From: Bradyrhizobium sp. YR681
Lineage (GTDB): Bacteria > Pseudomonadota > Alphaproteobacteria > Rhizobiales > Xanthobacteraceae
Length of the DNA: 45,646 bases
Assembly (NCBI RefSeq): GCF_000282615.1
Contig: NZ_AKIY01000241.1
Span: forward strand, 1 to 45,646
Reading direction: 5' to 3'
Shown: one piece after another, positions 34,404 through 42,771 of the stretch
Numbering within the stretch: the first letter of the stretch is position 1
Layout: each line of letters opens with the position of its first letter
Notes under the pieces: model-generated
Database searches by the model: none
Told to the model about the DNA's origin: nothing
Seen by the model: only the letters and a program-made list of their open reading frames with translations
Program-made: the position numbers and the translations under genes

Positions 34404-34961
34404 CTACTGCTCCGGCCTCAGCTCCGGCTGCGCCTCGTCGGTCGGCAGTTTTGCCCGTTCCCAGCCGTCGGTGCCATCAGGATACCAGGCGATGTTGGCG
34501 TAGCCGTACGCCAGCGCCCGCTTGGCGGCGTTCCACGACATCCAGCAATCGGCCAGGCAATAGATCACCAGCAGCGCGGCCCTGTCGCCGTGCGCGGCGC
34601 GCGCCAGGCCGCGCTGGAAGTAATCGTCCATGGCTGGCGGCAGCGTGCCGTAGCCGGTATCCGGCAGCCAGATGCTGCCCGGGATATTCTTGCGCGGCGC
34701 ATCGCGCCACACCGTGCCTTCAGGCAGGTTCTTCGGCTTCGGCGCGCGCGGCAACACATCGATGAACGCGCCGCTCCTGGCCCGCCAGATCGCTTCGGCC
34801 TCCGCCGTCGTCAGCACGCGCGCACCGGCGAGCGTCGCCGGCACCGGCGCGCGGTAATTGTCGGTGCGATAGCCCTCGGGCTCGAACGGCTCCTGCTGCT
34901 GCGCCGATGCCGGGGCCAGCAGCGCCGCAGCGACGAACGCAACGGCAAGACGCCGCCTCAT
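34404..34961 (-). CDS. PQQ-associated CxxxCW motif protein (rhodanese-like)
   Basis: This 185-residue exported protein has a signal peptide (1-20, ending APASA). It has a rhodanese-like fold with the family motif YCLADCW (Cys135, Cys139, Trp140) followed by SWNAAKRA. The motif, two cysteines three residues apart before Trp, defines the PQQ-catabolism-associated CXXCW family and hints at redox or thiol chemistry. The start overlaps the stop of the upstream MoxJ-like gene by ATGA. Confidence 0.88.
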   Translation of the reverse strand: MRRRLAVAFVAAALLAPASAQQQEPFEPEGYRTDNYRAPVPATLAGARVLTTAEAEAIWRARSGAFIDVLPRAPKPKNLPEGTVWRDAPRKNIPGSIWLPDTGYGTLPPAMDDYFQRGLARAAHGDRAALLVIYCLADCWMSWNAAKRALAYGYANIAWYPDGTDGWERAKLPTDEAQPELRPEQ

Positions 34962-35839
34962 GGCGCCTTCTTGGCCGTCTCCGCGCCGAGCGGCCGGTCG
35001 CTCTCGTCCAGCAGCGGCACGCCGAAGTCGAGCAGGATCTTGTTGATCTCGCCCTGGTTCTCCTGGATCAACTTGTTGAGCTGCCGCTTCCAGTTCTGGT
35101 CGGCGGGACGCACGCCCATGCCGATGCGATAGACCAGTTTTGGTCCGGTGGTTTCCTTCACCAGCGGCGTGACGTGCATCGCGCCGACCTTTTTCGCATA
35201 GTACCCGGCCATCGGTCCCCACAGCACGCCGGCGTCGATCTTGCCGGCAACGAGATCGTCGATCATCGCCTGCGCCGAATTGTCGAATCGCGTGTCGATC
35301 ATCAGCGGATAGGGCTTTGCATCGCCCATCAGGCCGGCCAGCGCCATGTTGGTCGCGGGCGGCGTGCCCGCGACGATGCCGACATGCTTGCCCTTCAACT
35401 TCGCGTCTTCGAGCGTGTCGACTTCCTCCAGCCCGCTGCCGGTCTTCGCGACCAGCGCGTAGGACGTGCGGTAATAGGGATTGGTGCCCTGCACGAGGTC
35501 GTCGCCTTGCGGAAAGCCCATGATGACGTCGCAGCGATGCGCGCCCAGCGTCATGCGCACGAAACCGGTGGCCTGCGGAAAGAAGACATAGTCGAGCTTC
35601 TTCCCGAGCTTGTTTGCAAAGAACTCGGCCAGCTTGTTTTCGAACCCCTCGCCCTTCTCGTTCGAGAACGGCAAATTGCGCGGGTCCGCGCAGACGCGCA
35701 ACACATTCGGGTCAACCAGCTCGAACGAGAGGTCGCCGCTGTCCTTGGTCTGCGCCATGGCGACATCGCCGAGCGCGCAGGACGCAACCAGGGCCCACAG
35801 TGAAAACAACCAGCGACAATGTCGCCCGGCCTCCGTCAT
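34958..35839 (-). CDS. quinoprotein-associated periplasmic binding protein (MoxJ/XoxJ-like)
   Basis: This 293-residue binding protein has a signal peptide (about 1-29) followed by LRVCADPRNLPFSN, the typical opening of family-3 binding proteins of the MoxJ type. MoxJ/XoxJ proteins assist methanol dehydrogenase activity in methylotrophs. A second, truncated member starts at the window's end next to xoxG, so the genome has at least two. The start at 35839 follows a GGAGGAAG ribosome site; an earlier Met at 35875 is possible. Confidence 0.88.
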   Translation of the reverse strand: MTEAGRHCRWLFSLWALVASCALGDVAMAQTKDSGDLSFELVDPNVLRVCADPRNLPFSNEKGEGFENKLAEFFANKLGKKLDYVFFPQATGFVRMTLGAHRCDVIMGFPQGDDLVQGTNPYYRTSYALVAKTGSGLEEVDTLEDAKLKGKHVGIVAGTPPATNMALAGLMGDAKPYPLMIDTRFDNSAQAMIDDLVAGKIDAGVLWGPMAGYYAKKVGAMHVTPLVKETTGPKLVYRIGMGVRPADQNWKRQLNKLIQENQGEINKILLDFGVPLLDESDRPLGAETAKKAP

Positions 35840-35967
35840 CGCGCTTCCTCCATCTTTTGTTCGAATGCTATCCATGCAACGCAGAACGCGCCATGTTTTG
35901 CCAGACTTTGCGCCGGCTTTGCTTTGTTGCAGTGCAACGCGTAAACCCCTTGAACTGAGGCGGAAAA

Positions 35968-36894
35968 GTGTCTCGCATCGCTCTCGTGATCGCAGCCTTG
36001 GCCCTGCTGGGGCCAGCGACGCTAACACCTGCCGGGTCGGCCGAATTGCCTGTGAGCGAAGTCGCGCCGGGAATCTTCGTACACTCCGGGACCATCGCCC
36101 TGATGACCCGTGACAACGAGGGCGACATCGCCAATGTCGGCTTCATCGTCGGCGAGGACTCGGTGGCCGTGATCGACACCGGCGGCAGTTTTCGCGAGGG
36201 CGAGGCGATGCTGGCGGCGGTGCGAGCCCGCACCAGGAAGCCGATCCGCTACGTCATCAACACCCACGGCCATCCCGACCATGTCTTCGGCAATGCTGCG
36301 TTCGTCGCCGAGGGGACCAGTTTCGTCGGCCACAGCAAGCTACCGCAGGCGCTGGCGACGCGCGGGCCTTTCTATCTCGACAATTTTCGCCGCATCATGG
36401 GGAACGCGTTAATCGATCCCGTGAAGATCGTACCGCCGACCCTGGTCGTGCAGGACACACTGACGCTCGACCTTGGATCGCGCCGCCTGACCTTGCGGGC
36501 GTGGCCGGCCGGGCATAGCGACAACGACCTGACGGTGTTCGACGAGACGAGCAAGACGCTGTTTTCCGGCGACCTCGTCTTCCTCCGCCATATTCCGGTA
36601 ATGGATGGGAGTATCCGTGGCTGGCTCAACACCCTCGGGGAACTCGCGAAAATTCCGGCGCAGCGCGTCGTTCCCGGTCACGGCCCTGTGAGTGACTGGC
36701 CGGCCGCGCTGGACGACGAACGGCGTTATCTTGCGATGCTGCTGGCGGACGTCCGGGCGTCGAACAAGAAGGGCGAGCCGATCCGGACCGCCGCCGACAA
36801 GGCATGCGCGTCGGAACGATCGCATTGGGAACTGTTCGACGACTACAACGCCCGCAACGCAACCGCAGCATTTTCGGAAATTGAATGGGAGTAG
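35968..36894 (+). CDS. quinoprotein relay system zinc metallohydrolase
   Basis: This 308-residue metallo-beta-lactamase fold protein has a signal peptide (about 1-25). The metal motif is THGHPDH (His100, His102, Asp104, His105), with further ligands in AGHSD and SGDLVF and a closing GHGPV. It matches the family described with PQQ-dependent dehydrogenases as a relay-system metallohydrolase. The start is a GTG with a good GAGG ribosome site twelve bases away. It probably acts with the SoxYZ-like carrier encoded next. Confidence 0.88.
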   Translation: MSRIALVIAALALLGPATLTPAGSAELPVSEVAPGIFVHSGTIALMTRDNEGDIANVGFIVGEDSVAVIDTGGSFREGEAMLAAVRARTRKPIRYVINTHGHPDHVFGNAAFVAEGTSFVGHSKLPQALATRGPFYLDNFRRIMGNALIDPVKIVPPTLVVQDTLTLDLGSRRLTLRAWPAGHSDNDLTVFDETSKTLFSGDLVFLRHIPVMDGSIRGWLNTLGELAKIPAQRVVPGHGPVSDWPAALDDERRYLAMLLADVRASNKKGEPIRTAADKACASERSHWELFDDYNARNATAAFSEIEWE

Positions 36895-36985
36895 CGGACG
36901 CGCTACGCTGGCGTCACGGGATCAGCTATGCTGACCCGGACTGCTTCGTCGGCACGGGCGATCAGCTTCGCTGACGCCGGGGACC

Positions 36986-37810
36986 ATGACCATGACGGGA
37001 TGCACACGCCGCCTGACGATGATCGCCGCATTGCTCGGCATCGCCTTCGCTGCGCCGGTGAGCGCCGAGGAAGCCTACGATCCCTGGCCGGGCCTGGTGC
37101 AGGACATCTTTGCCAACCGTGCGATGAACGATGGCGCCGACGTGATCGGCATCGAGATGCCCTATCGCGCCGAGGACGCAGCCATTGTGCCGGTCACCCT
37201 GCGCAGCAAGCTGTCGCCTGGTGACAGCAGGCGCATCCGCTCGATCACGCTGGTGATCGACCGCAATCCCGCGCCGATGGCTGCGAAGTTCGAGCTCGGC
37301 GCCGATGCCAATGTCACCGAGATCTCCACACGCGTGCGCGTCAACAATTACACCGACGTTCACGCAGTCGCCGAGCTCAGCGACGGCCAGCTCTATGTCT
37401 CAAAGGTTTACGTGAAGGCCTCCGGCGGCTGCTCGGCGCCGGCCGGAAAGAATGCCGAGGAAGCCAACAACCGCCTCGGCCAGATGCGCTACCGGCAATT
37501 CGCGCGCGAGGAGGCGCCGGCGAGCCGCGTCCGCGAGGCGCAAATCATGATCGGCCATCCCAACAATTCAGGCCTGCAAATGGACCAGGTCACGCAGCTC
37601 TATATCCCGGCCTTCTTCGTCAACCAGCTCAAGCTGACGCAGGACGACAGCCCCGTGCTGTCGATGGAAGGCGGCATCTCGATCTCGGAAGACCCCAATC
37701 TGCGCTTCACCTACGTCTCCAACGGCGCCAAGCGTTTTCGCGCAGAGGCGAAGGACACGGACGGGCATGTGTTCCGCAATGAGTGGGATGTGGAGAAGCC
37801 GGGGACGTGA
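36986..37810 (+). CDS. quinoprotein dehydrogenase-associated SoxYZ-like carrier
   Basis: This 274-residue exported protein combines a SoxY-like N-terminal part with Cys149 (ASGGCSAP) and a SoxZ-like C-terminal part (MIGHPNNSGLQMDQVT). In sulfur oxidation the SoxY Cys carries sulfur intermediates. Here it belongs to the fused family tied to PQQ dehydrogenases, with unknown cargo. It follows the metallohydrolase by 91 bases on the same strand. Confidence 0.88.
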   Translation: MTMTGCTRRLTMIAALLGIAFAAPVSAEEAYDPWPGLVQDIFANRAMNDGADVIGIEMPYRAEDAAIVPVTLRSKLSPGDSRRIRSITLVIDRNPAPMAAKFELGADANVTEISTRVRVNNYTDVHAVAELSDGQLYVSKVYVKASGGCSAPAGKNAEEANNRLGQMRYRQFAREEAPASRVREAQIMIGHPNNSGLQMDQVTQLYIPAFFVNQLKLTQDDSPVLSMEGGISISEDPNLRFTYVSNGAKRFRAEAKDTDGHVFRNEWDVEKPGT

Positions 37811-37831
37811 GGCGCAAGGCTTGCGCCGACT

Positions 37832-37990
37832 GTCCCTCTCCCCTTGCGGGAGAGGGTGGCTCGCTGCGCGGCGGCGAGGCGGGTGAGGGGTATCTCTCCG
37901 CAAGTGAAACTCTCAAACGCCTGAGTATGAGGAGAGATACTCCTCATCCGGCGCTTCGCGCCACCTTCTCCCGCAAGGGGAGAAGGAAAA
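37832..37990. repeat. two-armed palindromic intergenic element
   Basis: This has the same plan as the 28671-28826 element: CCCTCTCCC/GGGAGAGGG (37834-37856) and CCTTCTCCC/GGGAGAAGG (37964-37986), with an inner inverted pair TATCTCTCC (from 37891) and GGAGAGATA (from 37931). It lies between convergent genes. Confidence 0.75.
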
Positions 37991-38013
37991 GTGCACCGTC
38001 CATGCCGCAATAA

Positions 38014-38373
38014 CTAGAAACACCTCACCTCGGCTTCCGCCTGCGCCCGACGCAAATCATTCACCGCCGAGTTCGCCTGCTCCGACGTGCGGAACTGAAC
38101 CCCAAGATTGCCGCGCACCTGCGACATGCTCAGCGCGGTTTCCGCGGTGACATAGCGGTCGTAGGTGACGATCGAAGCCACCACGTCGATCGAGCAGGAG
38201 CATTGCTCGATCGACTGCCGCGACTCGCCATTGGCTTTCATGCAGCCATAAACGTATTCGGCGCGCGCGGAGGTCGGATAATCGTTGGCCTCCTCGGCGC
38301 GCGCGGCGTACATGGTCGCAGCCCACACCGCCAATGCGGCGACAATCGGTCGTAGCCGTCCCGCCAGATTCAT
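38014..38373 (-). CDS. exported Cys-containing hypothetical protein
   Basis: This 119-residue protein has a signal peptide (about 1-26) and a mature part with a VYGCMKANGES and EQCSCSID cluster of cysteines, suggesting disulphides. A GGGAGG ribosome site supports the start. It is divergent from the second ABC transporter set. No function is known to me; its presence in the PQQ island suggests an envelope role. Confidence 0.65.
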   Translation of the reverse strand: MNLAGRLRPIVAALAVWAATMYAARAEEANDYPTSARAEYVYGCMKANGESRQSIEQCSCSIDVVASIVTYDRYVTAETALSMSQVRGNLGVQFRTSEQANSAVNDLRRAQAEAEVRCF

Positions 38374-38460
38374 GCACGTCCTCCCGCTGGTTGCGACGAA
38401 AGCTATGCTATGCGTATTGTCCTGAAAAGCACCCTATCCGAGGAAACGGCTCACAAGGTG

Positions 38461-39441
38461 ATGAGAGTTTTGGGACGAACATTGGCGCTCGCGGTAACGC
38501 TGGCGCTGACGCCAGCGTTACCCGGTTACGCTGCGGATACGATCCGCCTTGCGGTGCAGAAGACCGGAACATTCTCCTGGGAACTGGCTGCGATCCGCGC
38601 CGGCGGGCTCGACAAGGAAGCCGACCTGTCGCTGGACGTCACCGAGCTTGCGAGCCCCGAAGCCGGCAAGATCGCGCTGCGTGCCGGCAGTGCCGACATC
38701 ATCCTGTCCGACTGGCTATGGGTGTCGCGCGAGCGCGCCCTCGGCGCCAGGCTCACCTTCTATCCCTATTCCAGCGCACTCGGCGCGGTGATGGTGCCGG
38801 CGGCCTCGCCGCTCAAGACGCTGGCCGATCTGAAGGGACGCAAGCTCGGCGTCGGCGGCGGCGCGATCGACAAGAGCTGGCTGCTGCTGCAGGCGCGGAT
38901 GAAGCAGGACGGCATCGACCTGAAGTCGGATGCGAGCATTGTCTATGGCGCCCCGCCCCTGATCGCTGCCAAGGCGCTCGATGGCGAGATGGATGCGAGC
39001 CTCAATTTCTGGAATTTCTGCGCCCAGCTCGAGGCCAGGGGTTTTCGGCGCCTCGCAGGCATCGAGGACATTTTGCCGAAACTTGGCGCCAAAGGCGCCG
39101 TCTCTGCTGTCGGCTATGTCTTCGACGAAGGCTGGGCGACGAGCCATCGCGACGCCGTGGCGCGCTTCATCGCGATGACCCGCAAGGCCAAGCAGCTGCT
39201 GATCACATCGGATACCGCCTGGGACAAGATCGCGCCGCTCACCGGCACCAGCGATGCCACCATGCTCCGGACATACCGCGACCGCTATCGCGACGGCATT
39301 CCGCGCCGGAGCATCGCCGATGAGGAGGCGGATGCGCGCGTGCTCTATCGCGTGCTGGCCGAGATCGGCGGCCGCGACCTGGTCGGGCCGGCGGCGGAGC
39401 TCGACCCCGGCACGTTCTATCACGCAGTCCCTGGAGACTGA
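38461..39441 (+). CDS. ABC transporter substrate-binding protein (SsuA/TauA/NrtA-like)
   Basis: This 326-residue periplasmic binding protein has a signal peptide (about 1-26). The fold begins DTIRLAVQKTGTFSWELAA and resembles the nitrate/sulfonate/taurine group. Its stop is followed one base later by the permease start. The ligand is unknown. An earlier in-frame Met at 38410 is possible, but the start at 38461 fits the signal. Confidence 0.85.
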   Translation: MRVLGRTLALAVTLALTPALPGYAADTIRLAVQKTGTFSWELAAIRAGGLDKEADLSLDVTELASPEAGKIALRAGSADIILSDWLWVSRERALGARLTFYPYSSALGAVMVPAASPLKTLADLKGRKLGVGGGAIDKSWLLLQARMKQDGIDLKSDASIVYGAPPLIAAKALDGEMDASLNFWNFCAQLEARGFRRLAGIEDILPKLGAKGAVSAVGYVFDEGWATSHRDAVARFIAMTRKAKQLLITSDTAWDKIAPLTGTSDATMLRTYRDRYRDGIPRRSIADEEADARVLYRVLAEIGGRDLVGPAAELDPGTFYHAVPGD

Positions 39442-39442
39442 G

Positions 39443-40180
39443 GTGCTGCGTCTTCTCTCGTTTGCCCTGTTTCTCGCGATCTGGTGGATTGCCGCGCTGT
39501 TCGTCGGCGGCGCCAAGCTGCCCTCCCCGCCCGCCGTGCTCAACGTCATCGTCGCGGAAGCATCGAGCGGCGCACTGTTCCTGCATCTGGGTGCGACGCT
39601 GGCGCGTGTGATCCTCGCCTTCGTGCTGGCGATGTCGCTCGGTAGCGCCATCGGCTATCTGATGGGACGGGTGAAGCTCGCCGACCGGCTCGGCGACCCC
39701 TGGCTGATCCTGCTCCTGAACCTGCCGGCACTGGTCGTGATCGTGCTGGCCTATATCTGGGCCGGCCTCACCGAGGCCGCCGCGATCGCGGCGATCGCCA
39801 TCAACAAGCTGCCGACCGCCATCGTCACCCTGCGCGAGGGCACGCGCGCGCTCGACCGTTCGCTCGACGAGATGGCGGCCGTGTTCGCGATGCCGCGCTG
39901 GCGGGCCTTCCGCCATGTCGTGCTGCCGCAGCTTGCGCCCTATATCGCGGCCTCCGCCCGCTCCGGATTGTCGCTGGTGTGGAAGATCGTGCTGGTCGCC
40001 GAACTGCTGGGACGGCCGAACGGCGTCGGCTTCGAGATCGGCGTCGCCTTCCAGCTGTTCGACACGCCGCGGCTGCTCGCCTATTCGCTGACCTTTGCCG
40101 CCGTCGTGCTCGTGATCGAGACGGTGCTGGTGCAGCCTTTCGAAGCCCGCGCAACACGGTGGCGGCCCCGTGCGGCTTGA
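39443..40180 (+). CDS. ABC transporter permease (SsuC/TauC-like)
   Basis: This 245-residue membrane protein has about six helices and the binding-protein-dependent permease loop (MAAVFAMPRWRAFRHVVLPQ, the EAA motif region). The start is a GTG just after the SBP stop with GGAG upstream, chosen because no ATG fits the first helix. It forms a complete importer with its two neighbours. Confidence 0.87.
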   Translation: MLRLLSFALFLAIWWIAALFVGGAKLPSPPAVLNVIVAEASSGALFLHLGATLARVILAFVLAMSLGSAIGYLMGRVKLADRLGDPWLILLLNLPALVVIVLAYIWAGLTEAAAIAAIAINKLPTAIVTLREGTRALDRSLDEMAAVFAMPRWRAFRHVVLPQLAPYIAASARSGLSLVWKIVLVAELLGRPNGVGFEIGVAFQLFDTPRLLAYSLTFAAVVLVIETVLVQPFEARATRWRPRAA

Positions 40181-40880
40181 GGTCGAGATCACAGGCAAGA
40201 CGTTCAAAAGCGTCGCGGGCGGGACGCATGAGGTGCTGGCGCCGGTCAAATTCGCGCTTCAATCCGGAGAGGTCGGCGTGCTGATCGGCCCGTCCGGCTG
40301 CGGCAAGAGCACGATGCTGCGCATCATCCTCGGACTGGACCGCGATTTCGCCGGACGCATCGCGAGGCCGCCGGAGGCGCGGATCGGCATGGTGTTCCAG
40401 GAGCCGCGGCTGCTGCCGTGGCGCTCGGTCGAGCAGAATGTGCGGCTGGCCGCGCCTGATATCACCGACGCCAAGCTGTCGGAGCTGTTCAGGATCCTGG
40501 AGCTGGAAGCGCATCGCAGCCACTTTCCCGGCGAGCTATCGCTGGGGCTCGCCCGGCGCGTCGCGCTTGCCCGCGCCTTCGCGGTCGAGCCCGATCTGCT
40601 CGTGCTCGACGAGCCGCTGGCTTCTCTCGACGACGCACTGGCCGGCCGCCTGCGCGACGAGATCGCGACATTGGTGGCAAGCCGTCCGATCATGACGCTG
40701 CTCGTCACCCACAGCCTCGATGACGCGATCCGTCTCGGGGACCGCCTGTTCGTTCTGTCGGCACGACCGGCGCGCATCGTGCAGGAAGTACCGATCGCCG
40801 TTCCGCGTGCTGCGCGCACCGAAGCGGAGCTCGGCAGGATCAGGGCCGAGCTCGCGGCGGTGCAGCTTGAATCGAAATGA
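40170..40880 (+). CDS. ABC transporter ATP-binding protein (SsuB/TauB-like)
   Basis: This 236-residue ATPase overlaps the permease end by 11 bases and also starts with GTG. Walker A is GPSGCGKST and Walker B is LLVLDEPLASLDD. The signature reads LSLGLARRVALARA, in which the usual LSGGQ is changed to LSLGL. This form occurs in some nitrate/sulfonate-type ATPases. It energises import by the 38461-39441 binding protein. Confidence 0.9.
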   Translation: MRLEVEITGKTFKSVAGGTHEVLAPVKFALQSGEVGVLIGPSGCGKSTMLRIILGLDRDFAGRIARPPEARIGMVFQEPRLLPWRSVEQNVRLAAPDITDAKLSELFRILELEAHRSHFPGELSLGLARRVALARAFAVEPDLLVLDEPLASLDDALAGRLRDEIATLVASRPIMTLLVTHSLDDAIRLGDRLFVLSARPARIVQEVPIAVPRAARTEAELGRIRAELAAVQLESK

Positions 40881-40927
40881 TAACTCGTGGTCAACTGCAC
40901 CAAACGAGATTGCCAGGGAGGTTCACC

Positions 40928-41281
40928 ATGCGGCGTACGCTGATTGCGATCGGCATCCTGTTGGTTGCGATGCCGGGCACGGCGCTCGCGCAGGCCAAGG
41001 GCAAGGGCATCCGTCTCTGGAACCTGACGACGGAGACGATTTCCGGCTTCCAGCTCTCACCGGCCGGCAAGACCGACTGGGGACCGAACCAATGCCTGAA
41101 CGACAAGGACAAGGAGGTCGACCACGACGAGCGGCTGCGCATCACCGGCGTCGAGCCCGGCCGCTACGACGCCAGGGTCAGCTATCCCAATGCGCGGCAA
41201 TGCGTCGTTCGCGACATCGAGATCAAGGCCGACGCAGTGTTCTCGATCGCCGACAAGGATCTGAAGGACTGCACCAAGTAG
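40928..41281 (+). CDS. exported hypothetical protein in the PQQ island
   Basis: This 117-residue protein has a signal peptide (about 1-22, ending ALAQA) and a conserved start IRLWNLTTETISGFQLSPAG. An acidic stretch NDKDKEVDHDE (about 59-69) might bind metal but is not an EF hand. A GGGAGG ribosome site precedes the start. It may be co-transcribed with the ABC importer. Function unknown. Confidence 0.65.
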   Translation: MRRTLIAIGILLVAMPGTALAQAKGKGIRLWNLTTETISGFQLSPAGKTDWGPNQCLNDKDKEVDHDERLRITGVEPGRYDARVSYPNARQCVVRDIEIKADAVFSIADKDLKDCTK

Positions 41282-41289
41282 CCCGCGCC

Positions 41290-41499
41290 TCACGCCTTGT
41301 CGTTCGGGTGCGGGTATTCGCAGCGCCAGCGCACCGCCTGCCATTTCGGATGGTCGCCGACCCATTGCGCGATATAGGGCTGCGCGCCCATCACGCATTG
41401 CTTGGGCGACCCCGCATAGTTGAACACCAGATGCTGCTCCTCGCAGGTCGCAGGCGAGAGCACCACACACACAGTCACCACCAGGTCGATCGGGTTCAT
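41290..41499 (-). CDS. small conserved hypothetical protein (69 residues)
   Basis: The product begins MNPIDLVVTVCVVLSPATC and contains three or four cysteines (EEQHL, SPKQCVMGAQ, WRCEYP). Such short rhizobial proteins are conserved, but I know no function. The AGGA ribosome site is fair. It sits on the minus strand next to the outer-membrane barrel gene. Confidence 0.6.
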   Translation of the reverse strand: MNPIDLVVTVCVVLSPATCEEQHLVFNYAGSPKQCVMGAQPYIAQWVGDHPKWQAVRWRCEYPHPNDKA

Positions 41500-41588
41500 G
41501 CCGGGATCCTCGCGCGGGGGGCGATTGAGATTAGCACGAAGGAATACGCTTCGGGGAGCGGGAAGTTTCAGTCGGGGACGCAGCAGCG

Positions 41589-42458
41589 CTAGAAATTCAC
41601 CCCGAACACCAGCCTCGCCTGGTGGCGCTCGAAATTGACGAGATCGAGATTGGCGCCTGATCCGGCCGGGCGGCCCCAGGCCTGCATGCTCCAGCTCAGG
41701 GTGAGCCGCGACGTCTCCGACAGCTGGACATAGGCGGTGGGCCCGACGAACAGGGCCTGCCCTGCAAACTCGCCGAGGCCGATGCCTTCATACTGCCGGA
41801 AGTAACGCATCTCGCCGCCGAGCAGCAGGTTGGGCCGCACCCGGACCAGGCCGGCGAAGGCGGCGCCGATCGTGGAGCTTTTTTCCGATACCCCCGCGAC
41901 CTCGAAGCGCGCCCATTCCGGCTGATAAATCAAATTGAGGGCGCCGATGGCGAAATTCGGGATCAGCTCGCGGTCGAAGGCGAGCGTGAAGTCGGTGCCG
42001 TACATCCGGCCTTTTGCACCAGAGGTTTCGTCGATGCGGTCGCCATGAAGCTCGGCGGCGACCGTCAACCCAAATGGCGCGCGCGCCCGGTCGAGCAGGC
42101 GATAACGCAGGTCGAGCGAGGCGCCCTGGAAATTGAACTGGCGGCGATCGTCGATATCGGGGACGCCGGTGATGTCGTGCAGGGTGGCAGCGCCGCCCAA
42201 CTCGATGCGAAAGTTCGGCAGCGGCACGACCTCGATCTCGATCTCCTGCTGGAGGGCACGATAGGTGCCGCCGCCCTTGCCAAAGCGCCCCGTGGTCTGG
42301 GTCTGGAATTCGCGTTCGCCGGGATTGCCGACGTCGGTGCCGATCATGAAGCCGAAGATATGCTCCGTATCAAAACCCTCTTCGGCGCGGACGCAGGCCG
42401 GTGCAAGCGCAACGCTGCACGCGACCACTGTCCAAACTGTCTGGGCTCCGATGCGCAT
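41589..42458 (-). CDS. outer-membrane beta-barrel protein beside pqqA
   Basis: This 289-residue protein has a signal peptide (MRIGAQTVWTVVACSVALA, ending about residue 24). The rest alternates polar and hydrophobic residues as in a beta-barrel and ends in a C-terminal Phe (VFGVNF). Its loops are acidic and aromatic, and it might be a channel or sensor. The true start at 42458 avoids an implausible upstream reading across pqqA. It lies 61 bases downstream of pqqA on the same strand, so the two may share a transcript. Confidence 0.75.
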   Translation of the reverse strand: MRIGAQTVWTVVACSVALAPACVRAEEGFDTEHIFGFMIGTDVGNPGEREFQTQTTGRFGKGGGTYRALQQEIEIEVVPLPNFRIELGGAATLHDITGVPDIDDRRQFNFQGASLDLRYRLLDRARAPFGLTVAAELHGDRIDETSGAKGRMYGTDFTLAFDRELIPNFAIGALNLIYQPEWARFEVAGVSEKSSTIGAAFAGLVRVRPNLLLGGEMRYFRQYEGIGLGEFAGQALFVGPTAYVQLSETSRLTLSWSMQAWGRPAGSGANLDLVNFERHQARLVFGVNF

Positions 42459-42519
42459 CGTGAACACTACCACGGCTTCGATGGCATTCGCCACCGAAGC
42501 CGCGGCAGGTTCGTCGGTC

Positions 42520-42600
42520 CTACTTGCGCGCAGCGCAGGCGTACATGTTGATTTCCATGCCGACCGGCACTTCCACGATCTTCGGAGCTTTCCAGGCCAT
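42520..42600 (-). CDS. pqqA: PQQ precursor peptide PqqA
   Basis: This 26-codon gene is a clear PqqA: it opens MAWKAPKIVEVPVG and ends with INMYACAARK. Glu16 and Tyr20, the residues cross-linked to make pyrroloquinoline quinone, are both in place in the EINMY core. A GGGAGA ribosome site precedes the ATG. No pqqB, C, D or E gene is in the window, so the processing enzymes must be elsewhere. Its position between the barrel gene and lanM ties cofactor supply to the XoxF island. Confidence 0.95.
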   Translation of the reverse strand: MAWKAPKIVEVPVGMEINMYACAARK

Positions 42601-42771
42601 TCGGGGTCTCCCAAGGTATTGAGCGCGACATCGCGCCGGGCAAAACCTAGGGCTGGGTCAAACGCAGTGCAAGTCTGGAATCGAAGCGCAAACACAGCGA
42701 ACTGTCGCATTGTGCTGGCGAATTTCCCTCTCGGGCAAATCGGCTTCGCTCCCAGTCAAGCGGCGCGCCTC

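Noticed and set aside
35926..35938. Palindrome GTTGC-AGT-GCAAC in a divergent promoter
   Set aside because: It is short and single, and could occur by chance in this sequence; no second copy was seen near other island promoters.
40928..41281. Acidic stretch in the 117-residue protein as an EF hand
   Set aside because: The spacing of acidic residues in NDKDKEVDHDE does not match the 12-residue EF loop, and the Gly at position 6 is missing.
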